Virus record (IMG/VR): IMGVR_UViG_3300021392_000010
Coordinates: 1 to 44,646 of that record
Length of the DNA: 44,646 nt
Reading direction: 5' to 3' (one strand)
Origin: a virus
The notes under the pieces were generated by a model. It was not told the DNA's origin, ran no database searches, and saw only the letters and a program-made list of their open reading frames with translations. Shown in pieces: positions 8,152-16,822 of this stretch. Within the stretch, counting starts at the first letter, position 1. Every line of letters starts with the position of its first letter. The translations under genes and the position numbers were made by a program.

Positions 8152-8898
8152 ATGCAGGTTTTCTTTTCGCGAGTCTTCGCTTTCATGTTCATTGCAATTG
8201 GAATTTTGCTGATGAATACTACAGACGCCTCTGCAAATGAGCAAATCAACATTCAATACACTTTAGTAGATCATCTTAATCCAAGGAATTTTATTTACAA
8301 TAATAATGATATGCAAGAATGGAATTTAGTACCGGGTATGCCGGATACTGAGGGGCTCTACGCAATAAATCGAGGTGACTCTTGGTACTTTGGATATGCA
8401 AGGGACAGGAACAATCGGTTTGGAGAACGGTATCGTGTATTGAGAGAGTTAGGCTTAGTTACTAATGATTTGCCAAATAATTTGGGAGTATACCTTGTTA
8501 ACGTGGAACATGTGATGGTGGTTAATAACGAAGTACAACCTGAGGAAGTATTGGCAAGATACACATGGAATGAAGTAGGTGATGGAAAAATGAAGCTAAA
8601 TGATGATTTTCCTGTTAACCTAGACATAGGTGATGATGAAGACAGTGGTGATGATGAAGACAGTATTGGACAACTGGATGTGGAGAATGTACTCATTGAC
8701 TGCATTGGGGATGAGATTTTGGAAAATCTCCCTCAGAATCAACAAAGACAGAATAATTTTAGAAATCGACTCCGTAATCGGGCTAAGATTAAACTCAATA
8801 ATACTTTAAATCAATGGTTGGATGAGAACGAACACAGCCTCCATGCAATATTTCATAATTGGCCTGCCGGTTTAGGGGCGGATTGCAACAAGCCATAG
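8152..8898 (+). CDS. secreted protein of unknown function (moron-like)
   Basis: 248 residues starting MQVFFSRVFAFMFIAIGI, a classic signal peptide with basic start, hydrophobic core and likely cleavage after DASA. The mature part is not recognised. It has an acidic tandem repeat (GDDEDSGDDEDS, about residues 160-172) and an Arg/Asn-rich helical segment near the C-terminus. It lies on the plus strand inside a minus-strand structural block, has its own ribosome site and is flanked by convergent and divergent genes. This is how lysogenic-conversion (moron) genes sit in prophages. Export is well supported; function is unknown. Confidence 0.75.
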   Translation: MQVFFSRVFAFMFIAIGILLMNTTDASANEQINIQYTLVDHLNPRNFIYNNNDMQEWNLVPGMPDTEGLYAINRGDSWYFGYARDRNNRFGERYRVLRELGLVTNDLPNNLGVYLVNVEHVMVVNNEVQPEEVLARYTWNEVGDGKMKLNDDFPVNLDIGDDEDSGDDEDSIGQLDVENVLIDCIGDEILENLPQNQQRQNNFRNRLRNRAKIKLNNTLNQWLDENEHSLHAIFHNWPAGLGADCNKP

Positions 8899-8917
8899 TT
8901 AACATTAGGGTAACTGT

Positions 8918-9583
8918 TCAGGGAGTAACGAGAAATTGACAATTTGTCCTGCATTCACACTTTTGTGTAGGCAGGATTAATTCAGATAAAGGAACCCATC
9001 CCATAGCTGCATAAACAGGACAGTGACGGCAATGCTCAGCTTTGCCTAGTATCCGTCGAGCCTCCCCCAATCCCTTATCCTTGGCAATCGCAGCTTTGGT
9101 TCCCCAAAACGTTACCTTCCCCGACTCCCCAAACATCCTGAGGCGGTTGGTGAGTTGGGCACTTGATACCCTACCCTCTGCAATATCAGCGGCCAAGTAA
9201 GATAGTCCAAATCGCTCACCCGTTAGGGGGTCTTTTCCTGAAAAGTATTGCTGCTTGAGGTTACGAGCCACCAAGAGGAATTTGTCAGGGGTCAAATCTG
9301 ACTGTTTGTCTAACCCCCTAATCATTTCAGCCAGATGAATATGCTTAATTGTTTGAGCTGCTTGGCGTTGCAGTTGTTCTAAGTCTATTTTCCCCTCTGA
9401 GTAACTTGACGCCAGCTTGACTAAAGCCTGTTTTTCTTCATTAGCATAACGTTCAGCCTGAGTTCGTACTGCTTCAATAGAAGCAAAGGTTTTGCTATCA
9501 CGATATTTCCACCGACGCGCTCGCACATCGTAATATATCTCTGGAAGTTGATCAACGTTGAGACTCTTCATAATGCTCACCAC
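8918..9583 (-). CDS. phage head morphogenesis protein (Mu F / SPP1 gp7-type)
   Basis: 221 residues. The C-terminus has the conserved block of minor head proteins: CRHCPVYAAMGWVPLSEL, then LPTQKCECRTNC, a cysteine-rich W-x-P-x-x-x-L signature. The N-terminal part is helical (AVRTQAERYANEEKQALVKL). Such proteins ride with the portal inside the head and are needed for assembly. The GTG at 9583 is preceded by GGAGA at good distance, so it is preferred over ATG at 9571. It is separated from the capsid and portal genes by about 7 kb of accessory genes, whereas Mu-like phages keep these genes together. Confidence 0.8.
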   Translation of the reverse strand: MVSIMKSLNVDQLPEIYYDVRARRWKYRDSKTFASIEAVRTQAERYANEEKQALVKLASSYSEGKIDLEQLQRQAAQTIKHIHLAEMIRGLDKQSDLTPDKFLLVARNLKQQYFSGKDPLTGERFGLSYLAADIAEGRVSSAQLTNRLRMFGESGKVTFWGTKAAIAKDKGLGEARRILGKAEHCRHCPVYAAMGWVPLSELILPTQKCECRTNCQFLVTP

Positions 9584-9660
9584 AGTCTTCTCCCCAATGA
9601 AGACCTTCTTCTTTCATTTCGTGGAACTAGCAAGATGCCAGTAATTTATCAGTAAAATTG

Positions 9661-9674
9661 TTGAATATATTCAA
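9661..9674. promoter_or_regulatory. perfect 14-bp palindrome between divergent genes
   Basis: TTGAATATATTCAA, flanked by AATTG and ATTT, lies between the head gene (minus) and the coiled-coil gene (plus). A regulator site is plausible; the regulator is unknown. Confidence 0.4.
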
Positions 9675-9718
9675 TTTACCCACCCTACAATGCTAGGTGA
9701 AAAGGGAGAGAATATTTA

Positions 9719-10042
9719 ATGAGTCCCCACCTCCTCAGAACCATGACCGAATCCAATCACCTAGAATCCATAGACCAACGACTGGCAGCACTATTGGAAA
9801 TAGCAGAGCGCCAGAATCAGAATATTGAAGCCCTGATAGCTGGTGTTGGGCAGTCACTTGAGGGTATTGCAGAACTCAAGATATTAGTTGAACAGCAAGC
9901 TCAAATAGCTGAAAGGCAAGCCCAAACTGCTGAAAGGCAAGCAGCTAGTATCGAGCGACAATCACTCACTATTGATAGACAGTCATTGTCCATTGACCGA
10001 CTATCAATGATGCTAGAGAGGGTTTTGATCCAAACCGCTTAG
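9719..10042 (+). CDS. small coiled-coil protein
   Basis: 107 residues with GGGAGAG 8 nt upstream of ATG; another ATG lies eight codons in. From about residue 15 it is one long helix with internal repeats (ERQAQTAERQAASIERQ, then IDRQSLSIDRLS) that predict a coiled coil. No catalytic or membrane segment. Proteins of this kind are frequent in cyanobacteria next to mobile genes and have no agreed function. It precedes the ParA operon by about 160 bp in the same direction, so a shared role in partition or scaffolding is possible but unproved. Confidence 0.65.
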   Translation: MSPHLLRTMTESNHLESIDQRLAALLEIAERQNQNIEALIAGVGQSLEGIAELKILVEQQAQIAERQAQTAERQAASIERQSLTIDRQSLSIDRLSMMLERVLIQTA

Positions 10043-10082
10043 GTTTGGATGCAACTTGGAACACACCTAACACCTTTAATTT

Positions 10083-10122
10083 TCAAGATTCAAGAATCTT
10101 GATTCTTGGTTCTTGATTCTTG
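10083..10122. repeat. heptamer repeat with inverted units, CAAGAAT family
   Basis: CAAGAAT/ATTCTTG units in both orientations, upstream of the ParA gene. Could act as a centromere-like site for the ParA partner, but the same family occurs elsewhere, so it may be only filler. Confidence 0.75.
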
Positions 10123-10204
10123 CTAAACTGAGTTAGCAGTGCTTGGATATAGACCGTTTGAAGATAATCCATACTCATTACTCATTACTCCTTCCTGACT
10201 TAAT

Positions 10205-10960
10205 ATGACCCGTAAGTTAGCAGTCTTCAACATGAAAGGTGGAGTAGGCAAATCCACAACCGCCTACAATCTCAGTGTTGGGTTAGCCAAATTTCATGAA
10301 AAGCGAGTTTTGCTGATAGATATTGACCCACAGGGCAATTCTGGAGCAGCCCTGGGAGTGCCCATTTGGGAGCTAGACACACAACTCAAACACGCTTTAC
10401 AGCGCCAAGCTCCCATTGAAAAGGCTTGCCTAACCACATCCCATAATGTCGATGTCGTACCTTCCAATATCTTGCTAGCAGAAGAAGAAATTCCTATTTC
10501 TGGTTTCCCTGGTCGAGAACTGCTATTGCGTAAAGCTATAGCTCCAGTAGTAGATCAGTATGATTTCATTCTTATCGACTGTCCCCCCAATATTGGAGTG
10601 TTTTCAATCAATGCTCTGATGGCAAGTGACGAGGTAATCATTCCGGTAGACATGAGCTACCTAGGATTGCTGGGAATTAAAGCTATTGAACGAGCCTTAA
10701 CCTTAGTGCGGGAAGCCCTTGACCACCCCGTCAAAATAAAGGGTGTGTTAGCGACTCGTTTTGATGGTCGCAACAATCTCAGTAAGGAGGTCTTGAAGTC
10801 CCTGCAAGAACACTTTGGCTCCCAGATGTTTTCCACCATCATCCCTGAAACAGTGAAGTTACGGGAAGCACCGAGCCACGGTAAATCTATCTTTGACTAT
10901 GACTCAAATGGAGCAGGAGCAAAGGCTTACCGTCAGTTAGTTGAGGAGTTAGTTAGATGA
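10205..10960 (+). CDS. parA: ParA-family partition ATPase
   Basis: 251 residues. ParA ATPases bind DNA non-specifically when ATP-bound and move plasmids or chromosomes with a ParB-type partner. Motifs: deviant Walker A KGGVGKSTTAYN at residues 12-23 with the signature lysine, LLIDIDPQGNSG (A'), and FILIDCPPNIG (Walker B-like). It lacks the N-terminal HTH of type Ia ParA, so it is the short type. The stop overlaps the start of the next gene by 4 bp (ATGA), so the two form an operon. Presence in the middle of a prophage suggests a phage-plasmid lifestyle or a captured plasmid cassette. Confidence 0.92.
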   Translation: MTRKLAVFNMKGGVGKSTTAYNLSVGLAKFHEKRVLLIDIDPQGNSGAALGVPIWELDTQLKHALQRQAPIEKACLTTSHNVDVVPSNILLAEEEIPISGFPGRELLLRKAIAPVVDQYDFILIDCPPNIGVFSINALMASDEVIIPVDMSYLGLLGIKAIERALTLVREALDHPVKIKGVLATRFDGRNNLSKEVLKSLQEHFGSQMFSTIIPETVKLREAPSHGKSIFDYDSNGAGAKAYRQLVEELVR

Positions 10961-11313
10961 GTAAAAAAAAGAGTTCCTTAGGTAGTAATCCTCTAGCCCA
11001 AGGGATTTTTAGTAAGACAGATGACTCTACCAATCAAGAATCAAGAATCAAGAATCAAGAATCAAGTTTCTTGAATGACTCAGAGAAAGAAAAGGTCAAC
11101 CTGCGGTTACCCATAGAGCTAAACGACTGGCTGGATGAACTACTCAAGCAGGGTAAACGTAAGCATGGTCAAAAGATTGCCAAGGAAATCTGGGTGCAAG
11201 CAGCCCTGGAGCTTCTTAGAGCCGCACCAGTAGATTGGCTTGATATTGATTCCGAGGAAACCCTACGCTCAACTCTCTCTCAACTTGAATCGAGTTTCAA
11301 GAATCAAGAATAG
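10957..11313 (+). CDS. ParA partner, small DNA-binding protein (inferred)
   Basis: 118 residues, translationally coupled to ParA. The N-terminus (KKSSLGSNPLAQGIFSK) resembles the short linker that small partition partners use to touch ParA. The second half (EKVNLRLPIELNDWLDELL, then KHGQKIAKEIWVQAALELL) has a strand-helix-helix pattern of ribbon-helix-helix proteins. Residues about 26-37 (NQESRIKNQESS) and the C-terminal FKNQE are encoded by a CAAGAAT tandem repeat, so the filler repeat has entered the gene in frame. Role is by context; the fold is a guess from pattern. Confidence 0.7.
   Translation: MSKKKSSLGSNPLAQGIFSKTDDSTNQESRIKNQESSFLNDSEKEKVNLRLPIELNDWLDELLKQGKRKHGQKIAKEIWVQAALELLRAAPVDWLDIDSEETLRSTLSQLESSFKNQE
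11032..11066. repeat. heptamer repeat inside the ParA partner gene
   Basis: Period-7 copies of AATCAAG, identical to the intergenic copies at 7798 and 10083, are translated as NQESRIKNQESS between the ParA-contact-like N-terminus and the putative DNA-binding domain. Confidence 0.85.
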
Positions 11314-11356
11314 CTACCTACTCCCTTCTTTGCGATCGCATTTTTGTCTGGTTGCC

Positions 11357-14257
11357 TCAAAAGTTCAAAATGCTCTGGATATTGTCCAGAATCTCATCAA
11401 GTTCAATATCGAAATGAGTTTTAAGGAACTCCATTAACCCAGCTCCCCGCTTGAGAATTGTAGGTAAGGCATCCATAGCGTTTTCTGCCATTTCTCGCAA
11501 GTCAGAGTTATTACGCTCTACTCCTAACTTACCGATAGTATCTAAGTGCTTCAGTGCCTTCTTTTTATCCTTCTCACTCAAGCCAGAATCTGGAGATGCG
11601 ATCGCAGCTTGTAGCTGCTTAAGTAAATCAGCTAGGGTTGGAGCTTCTGGTGATTCTGACTCACTGAGCTGATTAATCGTATTAGTAACCGTACCACTGA
11701 TATCACCACCAACAACATTAAATGTGCCAGTCGGTATCACCAATGTAGCATCCGGTACATTGGTGGCGGCATTGCCGATAATAAAGGGAGTTAGTTCGTT
11801 AGCACCACTATGTTGGATGATGATATTTCCACCGCCAATGCTACCACCTTGGGTATTAATCTCACCCAATTGAATGTCTCCGGAGGACTCAAGGGTGATA
11901 TTACCACTATCAATGGCTCCAGAGGCACTGTTAACTTGATTATCACCTGAGGTGCTAGTTAATTCTATCTTGTCTGAGGCGTTGATGCTTATTGAGCCAC
12001 CAGCAACACCGGAACTAGTGAGGGTAATATTGCCACCATCACCGGTCATTGAGCTACTAATAATAGAATCTGAAGTAATCTCTACCTGGTTCCCAGGTAG
12101 GGTAATATTGCCACCAGTAGTTTCCCCTGGAGCGTTAATCAAGGCAACTTGGATATTACCTGAACTGTTCCTTGGTGGTTCAATTTCCAAACTCAACAGA
12201 CTTCCCAGTTGACTAATCCTAACTAAATTTTCTCCTGACACAGCTGTGATTGTAAAGTTGCCGCCACTGACTGGAATAAGACTATTAATAATTGAGGGAT
12301 CATCGCCCACAACTCGCCCCAGGATATTCTGAACTTGGGAATCAGACAGAAAATTGGCAATCTGATTGGTGGAGAGTAGATTCGCTCCGTCGATTGAGGC
12401 AACCATTGCCTCTCCTTCCTCAATCATCTTGGAGGTCAAGATACCGGACCCTAGGCTGGCAGGAATTCTTGTGCTGTGTGGAAAAGTTGTCTCATCAGTC
12501 GGAAGTTCATCATTTGGGTCAGCGATGATACCGCCTGATTCCGTGGTATCCGCTGTCAAAACTCCCCCCTGACGAGTGCCACTGGCAGTTTCTGTTTGGA
12601 GGATGGAACCATTGGTGAGTTCTAAGTGATTAGCTTGGATAACAATATTTCCTCCATCAGTGGCTGCTGAAGAATTCAGGTTGCCGGTTGCAATTACTCC
12701 TATAGTACTGTTCATGCTAATATCGCCACCATCAGCAACTGTCACTTGACCCCCGTTTTGGATATTTAAGTGACCTGTATTAATACTGGTACGTCCGGCT
12801 ATCAAGTCAGCAGAGAGGCGCACTGATCCGCTGATGAAACTAAAGGTGTTGAAGAATTGGACATCACCCAGATGAACATTATGTGCAATAATGCTGGCAT
12901 CATCTAATCCATCGAGGACGCCACCTGCGGTATTGATTGAACCTCCAAGCGATCGCAAGATTACCGGCTCATCGAAAGTGATGTCACCCGCTAGGGTAAT
13001 TCCACCACCGCTGTTAGTGCGACCAATGCTAATAGAAGTAAAACCATCTTGCAACGGGCTAAATTCTGCCCCTGTCAAATCCAGGATGCCCACATTACCA
13101 TTATCCGTCCCACCAAGTGCGATGGTCGCTTCGCGAACCGCCGTAGGCATCGCTTGATTAGTGTTTAAGGGTTCTAGAGTCAGATTACTACTGAATACTG
13201 GGCTAGTAAAGTCAATTCCAGTCACATCAAGAACATTGGCATTATCACCTGTGCCACCAAGTTGAATATCTTTTACTATAGCTTCACCCTGGACAATCAA
13301 CTGCCCATCTTGGATGGCTATATTTCTCCCAGTTAAAGTATCAATAGTTGAAATATCAGCGGCAGCGGCGTCACCGTTATCATCTTGGGTAGCAGCTTTT
13401 ATTCTGATATCTCTATCATTGTTGACCCCAGAGGTGAGAAGGTCATCGATAGTAATCTGGGAACTATTTAAGACAATAGAGCCAGAACCATTAGTTGTCG
13501 TTGAGCTGCTATTAAGCACCCCATTTGTAGTATCAATGGAACCATTATCACTACGGAGGATGGCTTGGTCACTTGGTGGGACAGAAGCAACAGAGCGTCG
13601 TACACCTCCTGTCCTTTGTCCCCTCCTTCCCCTATCTCTTGGATTAAATTTCACCGAATCCGTGGCATCTGCTGTTAAAACTCTCTCCTGATCAATGCCA
13701 CTAACCAAACTTCTCAATCCACCCAAATTACTGCAATAGCTAACTCCACCTACTCCCACCAAAGCGAGTACTCCTAATACAGCCCCTATCAACTTACTAT
13801 GATTCTCCTGTTTCTTCGCTTTTAATTCAGGCGTATCAACTACTGCTTTAGGTTTTTCTGCGCTCGATTTAATTTCTGCCTCAACACTAGGTTCTGTCAG
13901 ATTGCTCAACCCTGAATTATTATTTTCGCAATAGTCGTGCTGCTGGGTAGCAACCTGAATAATTTCTTCTTCAACTGAAGAGTATTCATCCTGCTCAGCA
14001 CCTAATCTAGGCTCAATAAATTCTTTGATCCTCGCTTTTTGATTTTCATAGTGATGAACACTATCATCGTCCAAGAGATTTAGCTCTTGTAGGACAAAGT
14101 AATCAACTTCATTAATCAGAATGCCGAGCACGTCATCGGACTCGGCAAGTTCCAGTATTTCCCCCATGCGGTCAGCCTCTAGCTCAGATAGCTCAGAGCG
14201 AGCTGCTAGCCTTGCGTACTCTAAAACCAGATTACTTTGTGCTTGTGTTAGTTTCAT
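11357..14257 (-). CDS. membrane-anchored protein with hemagglutinin-like beta repeats, possible anti-sigma partner
   Basis: 966 residues. Residues 1-90 are helical and acidic ([21 protein letters not shown]), 90-150 a linker, 155-175 one membrane helix ([17 protein letters not shown]). The rest is a long repeat region of filamentous-hemagglutinin style ([44 protein letters not shown]), predicting a beta-helix, and a C-terminal helical part. The upstream neighbour, 36 bp away and in the same direction, is a sigma factor, so the cytoplasmic N-terminus may hold it in check. Unusual in having the repeat region behind a membrane anchor rather than a secretion signal. A 27-bp HIP1-site insertion adds nine residues near residue 375. 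Pairing is inference. Confidence 0.7.
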   Translation of the reverse strand: MKLTQAQSNLVLEYARLAARSELSELEADRMGEILELAESDDVLGILINEVDYFVLQELNLLDDDSVHHYENQKARIKEFIEPRLGAEQDEYSSVEEEIIQVATQQHDYCENNNSGLSNLTEPSVEAEIKSSAEKPKAVVDTPELKAKKQENHSKLIGAVLGVLALVGVGGVSYCSNLGGLRSLVSGIDQERVLTADATDSVKFNPRDRGRRGQRTGGVRRSVASVPPSDQAILRSDNGSIDTTNGVLNSSSTTTNGSGSIVLNSSQITIDDLLTSGVNNDRDIRIKAATQDDNGDAAAADISTIDTLTGRNIAIQDGQLIVQGEAIVKDIQLGGTGDNANVLDVTGIDFTSPVFSSNLTLEPLNTNQAMPTAVREATIALGGTDNGNVGILDLTGAEFSPLQDGFTSISIGRTNSGGGITLAGDITFDEPVILRSLGGSINTAGGVLDGLDDASIIAHNVHLGDVQFFNTFSFISGSVRLSADLIAGRTSINTGHLNIQNGGQVTVADGGDISMNSTIGVIATGNLNSSAATDGGNIVIQANHLELTNGSILQTETASGTRQGGVLTADTTESGGIIADPNDELPTDETTFPHSTRIPASLGSGILTSKMIEEGEAMVASIDGANLLSTNQIANFLSDSQVQNILGRVVGDDPSIINSLIPVSGGNFTITAVSGENLVRISQLGSLLSLEIEPPRNSSGNIQVALINAPGETTGGNITLPGNQVEITSDSIISSSMTGDGGNITLTSSGVAGGSISINASDKIELTSTSGDNQVNSASGAIDSGNITLESSGDIQLGEINTQGGSIGGGNIIIQHSGANELTPFIIGNAATNVPDATLVIPTGTFNVVGGDISGTVTNTINQLSESESPEAPTLADLLKQLQAAIASPDSGLSEKDKKKALKHLDTIGKLGVERNNSDLREMAENAMDALPTILKRGAGLMEFLKTHFDIELDEILDNIQSILNF
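13124..13150. repeat. 27-bp in-frame insertion splitting a HIP1 site
   Basis: The plus strand reads GCGAT, 27 bp, CGC. Removing the insert restores GCGATCGC and the protein text NQAIALGG; with it, nine residues (MPTAVREAT) are added. The insert holds the palindrome TTCGCGAA. Same junction as 6254-6274. Confidence 0.75.
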
Positions 14258-14293
14258 TTTGACCTCAGGAATTCAGCAATTATTCTCTTTGAT

Positions 14294-14971
14294 TCAGTCA
14301 AGATTCCCGGTCGTATAGGAAAAATATTTCTTGCGTAATTGCTCTATAGCTCGCTTGCCTCTCTGACGCAACCGCTGCTCTAAATTATTCTGATTATTAT
14401 CAGCCTCCTCTCCTATATCAACTAATTGGTCGCCAATTTCCCTCCAAGATAGACCTTTAATTATTCTTAATTCAAAAATTATACTATTTTTTGAATCCAT
14501 ATCATTTAATGCTTGCGATAGTGATTCAACGTTAGATTCTATTACAGATTCTGGAATTTCATGACGACTTTCTTCTATCATTCTACCCCTATTTGATAGA
14601 CGATTAATGAGTAATTGTTGTCTATTTTCATCTTTTTTTAGCTCTCTAATAACGTTATAACTAGTTGTCCTAAACCAAGCTGGAATCTTGTCTATCACTC
14701 CTCCAGCTTCTATTCTTTTGACTGCACGCGCATAGGATTCAATAAAAATGTCCCGTTCCTCGTAGTAGGAATAAAGCTTAAACTGCCTAAGGACTCGCTT
14801 GATATAGGGAAGGATATGGTAAATATCGCTATCCCCTGAACTCAACAGGACTTCGGTGACTACAAGATCAAGTGACTCTCGCTGTTCCCGAACCCTTGAA
14901 TCCTGACAAACCCTCTCAGAAGAGACAGTTGCGTTTAGCCGAGCCAAAGGATTGTCTTGAGGGCGTGTCAT
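14294..14971 (-). CDS. ECF-like sigma-70 family factor
   Basis: 225 residues. The segment YEERDIFIESYARAVKR then IPAWFRTTSYNVIRELKK matches sigma region 2 (core binding and -10 recognition). ELRIIKGLSWREIGDQL, followed by RLRQRGKRAIEQLRKKYF, is the region 4 helix-turn-helix that reads the -35 element. Spacing is about that of ECF factors, with an N-terminal extension of some 40 residues. It probably directs RNA polymerase to its own operon with the membrane repeat protein downstream. An inverted repeat lies upstream at 15071-15135. Class within ECF factors unknown. Confidence 0.8.
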   Translation of the reverse strand: MTRPQDNPLARLNATVSSERVCQDSRVREQRESLDLVVTEVLLSSGDSDIYHILPYIKRVLRQFKLYSYYEERDIFIESYARAVKRIEAGGVIDKIPAWFRTTSYNVIRELKKDENRQQLLINRLSNRGRMIEESRHEIPESVIESNVESLSQALNDMDSKNSIIFELRIIKGLSWREIGDQLVDIGEEADNNQNNLEQRLRQRGKRAIEQLRKKYFSYTTGNLD

Positions 14972-15343
14972 AGTTCCTTCAATGTTGACTGTTTACTGAT
15001 GAGCAACCGCACCGCTGATAACACCATGCGATGCAGTTCCTATCCACATCAGTACCTATATATTTATGGTCTTCGAGTAGAAAGCGTGACACCCTAATAT
15101 CAAATTCAGCGTTACTCTTTATTGACTACTCGAAGCTCACTGGCTCTTAATCCCAAAGACTGTAAGGGATGACAGGATTAACTAGACCACTCAAGTGCTT
15201 ATGTTTTTTCGCAGCACTTTAAATTCCTACTGTCACAGACTCCTCTTGGAAGCCATAAAAAAATAGAGCAGCTCGAAACCCAAGTTCAAGAGTTATCGAG
15301 CCACAGCAGAGAATAAATTTTGACCCCAATAAGGAAACTGACT
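14972..15343. other. intergenic region with inverted repeats
   Basis: About 370 bp between the divergent sigma factor and small membrane protein genes. Contains a 10-bp perfect inverted repeat (15071-15135) and a nested arrangement from about 15148, TTAATCC ... GGATTAA around TCCC ... GGGA. No tRNA fold was recognised. It could hold two promoters and a small RNA; none can be shown. Confidence 0.45.
15071..15135. repeat. 10-bp inverted repeat upstream of the sigma factor gene
   Basis: CTTCGAGTAG at 15071-15080 and its exact reverse complement at 15126-15135, with AAAG and CTTT placed symmetrically inside. Candidate operator or transcript stem in the sigma factor promoter region. Confidence 0.55.
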
Positions 15344-15604
15344 ATGGAATCTGACCAGACGCTCAAGACTTCTGACACCGAGTCTGCACAAATCTCCAAT
15401 ACCAGTGAGCAGCTAAGTTGCCCTAAGATTGAAGCCCATACTGAAGAACCAACCTTGCTGCACCTAATCAACAAAGTAGGAGACATTGCTGTTGCCAACC
15501 AGGATGCTGGTCTGATTATTGCCGCTGCTATTGGTACATCAGTTATCCTTTGGGCAATAGCCGATGCCGCAGCCAAACTGATTAGAGCTGCACGCGGCAG
15601 CTAA
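15344..15604 (+). CDS. small single-pass membrane protein, unknown function
   Basis: 86 residues from ATG at 15344, which follows AAGGA; an upstream ATG at 15320 has no site. The first 55 residues are polar and acidic; AGLIIAAAIGTSVILWAIA near the C-terminus is a membrane helix with a basic tail (KLIRAARGS), so it is probably anchored by its C-terminus with the N-terminus in the cytoplasm. Size and topology would suit a holin-like or regulatory peptide, but nothing shows this. A frame on the other strand over the same DNA is less convincing. Confidence 0.55.
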   Translation: MESDQTLKTSDTESAQISNTSEQLSCPKIEAHTEEPTLLHLINKVGDIAVANQDAGLIIAAAIGTSVILWAIADAAAKLIRAARGS

Positions 15605-15748
15605 TTAGTCAGCTATAAAGGGGACACCTCACAAGTCCAATCTACTTGTTCTAGGTGAAATAAGCGCTCGCACCTCTGATCCTAATCTCCAAGTCCAAGT
15701 CTCCAAGCAGGCATTGTGATCTGCTGACCCTCGTTCATTTCCTACACT

Positions 15749-15961
15749 CTATTCCTTACCTCCCTTGCCCTGAGTGGATGAGGAAGCGCTTCTTCTGTTT
15801 CTCCTAAATTCGGCAACCACAGACTGATTTGAAGCTTCCTCATAAAGCCCACGCCTAAGAATTTCCGCTGCTAGAGAGCTTTTTGTTAGTCCAGTTGCTT
15901 CTGACATCTCAGTCAAAAGCTTATCTGTTTCATCACTGATCGTGACGCTAATTTGTGCCAT
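15749..15961 (-). CDS. ribbon-helix-helix (CopG-like) regulator
   Basis: 70 residues from ATG at 15961. MAQISVTISDETDKLLTEMS followed by LTKSSLAAEILRRGLYE is the typical strand, helix, turn, helix of MetJ/Arc/CopG DNA-binding dimers. The tail (EFRRNRRSASSS) is basic. No toxin gene is adjacent, so it may be a lone repressor rather than an antitoxin. A 17-bp palindrome 42 bp upstream is a natural operator for self-regulation and for control of the divergent gene at 16133. Confidence 0.75.
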   Translation of the reverse strand: MAQISVTISDETDKLLTEMSEATGLTKSSLAAEILRRGLYEEASNQSVVAEFRRNRRSASSSTQGKGGKE

Positions 15962-16002
15962 ACACATAGAACTTACTTTCAATACCCCTATTATCAATGT
16001 GA

Positions 16003-16019
16003 TTTCAATGAAATTGAAA
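16003..16019. promoter_or_regulatory. palindromic operator candidate TTTCAAT-N3-ATTGAAA
   Basis: Perfect 7-bp arms with a 3-bp centre between the divergent RHH gene and the gene at 16133; extra CTTTCAAT half sites lie nearby. Suits a dimeric ribbon-helix-helix protein. Confidence 0.55.
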
Positions 16020-16072
16020 GGTGTCTTTACCTTCTATAGACAGGCATAAAGTGTGTTCTCAATGAATATTAC

Positions 16073-16102
16073 TTGACATCTCACTGACAATAACCTTATA
16101 TT
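16073..16102 (+). promoter_or_regulatory. sigma-70-type promoter
   Basis: TTGACA (16073-16078) and TATATT (16097-16102) with an 18-bp spacer, about 30 bp before the ATG at 16133. Confidence 0.65.
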
Positions 16103-16132
16103 AAGGCTATCAACTAAAAGGAGAGGCGAAGC

Positions 16133-16405
16133 ATGAGATTTGACTCAAGTTACTCAAGCTTTGTGACTACGCTTGCCTATAAAGAAGGGCGTTCCCGCCG
16201 CGAAAAGCTGGTAGCACTCCGAGCCATGCCCCGTCCTGGTGACTTAGTTACCTGTATTGTCGCCGGGGCAACTGATTATTTTGAAGTCCTGTTTATCGAA
16301 CATTCTTCTCGCTTCAATGAAGAGCGGTCAGCATTTGAGGCGGGTGGAGTTTGTATCCATGCAAAGCAAATCACAGAGGATCAAAGAAGTGCGAAACTGA
16401 AATAG
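16133..16405 (+). CDS. hypothetical protein with strong expression signals
   Basis: 90 residues with AAGGAGAGG just upstream and a good promoter. Function not recognised. N-terminus MRFDSSYSSFVTTLAYKEG, then a basic helix (SRREKLVALRAM) and PGDLVTCIVAGATDYFEVLF, a beta pattern like a small barrel. It is divergent from the RHH gene and may be its regulatory target. Ends before a long inverted repeat that separates it from the convergent gene at 16454. Confidence 0.65.
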   Translation: MRFDSSYSSFVTTLAYKEGRSRREKLVALRAMPRPGDLVTCIVAGATDYFEVLFIEHSSRFNEERSAFEAGGVCIHAKQITEDQRSAKLK

Positions 16406-16417
16406 AATTTAGAATTT

Positions 16418-16453
16418 AGAATTTAGAATGAAGAAAAAACAATTCTAAATTCT
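16418..16453. terminator. inverted repeat between convergent genes
   Basis: AGAATTTAGAAT and its exact reverse complement around a 12-nt loop, made of AATTTAG-type heptamers, just past 16405 and at the stop of the minus gene. Could act as a two-way terminator, though the stem is AT-rich. Confidence 0.5.
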
Positions 16454-16822
16454 TCATTTTTCCACTGATTTTTCATATTTTACAATCAGTGGGATTGCAT
16501 CCCTCCAACCTGTTGAGGGCTTAGTAATCCCGTACTCAGCTGCTATTTTGCTGATAGCTGCATACCCTTGTGATTCGTACAGCTGCTCAAGCTCCACAGT
16601 ACGCCCATAGGCAGTCTCCGGTTCATCTCTAAAGATGATTGCTCCCTTATCCAAGTAGTACTGTAATCCATCAAATTGTCTCAACTTTTGAATCTGAGAA
16701 TCCGATAACTCATTCAGCCCCTTCCTCAGTTCAATGCGCCAAAATTGTTGCTCTAAATAGCCACTAATATAATGGCTATTGGACATTTCTCCAATCTTTT
16801 TTGGGTTAAATTCGACTATCAT
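16454..16822 (-). CDS. hypothetical protein near the capsid gene
   Basis: 122 residues, not recognised. N-terminus MIVEFNPKKIGEMSNSHY; the middle is helical (LRKGLNELSDSQIQKLRQ); the C-terminus (YAAISKIAAEYGITKPSTGW, then IPLIVKYEKS) is a helix plus strand. It lies downstream of the major capsid gene in the same direction, where head completion or connector proteins often sit. The 142-bp gap to the capsid gene holds AATTTAG-type repeats. It may be a phage head protein, but context is the only support. Confidence 0.55.
   Translation of the reverse strand: MIVEFNPKKIGEMSNSHYISGYLEQQFWRIELRKGLNELSDSQIQKLRQFDGLQYYLDKGAIIFRDEPETAYGRTVELEQLYESQGYAAISKIAAEYGITKPSTGWRDAIPLIVKYEKSVEK

Noticed and set aside
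15286-15576. Minus-strand frame over the small membrane protein
   Set aside because: The plus frame has a ribosome site and a better membrane helix; the minus frame has no start signal.
16133-16405. Toxin partner of the RHH protein
   Set aside because: The two genes are divergent and the protein has no known toxin pattern; kept as hypothetical.
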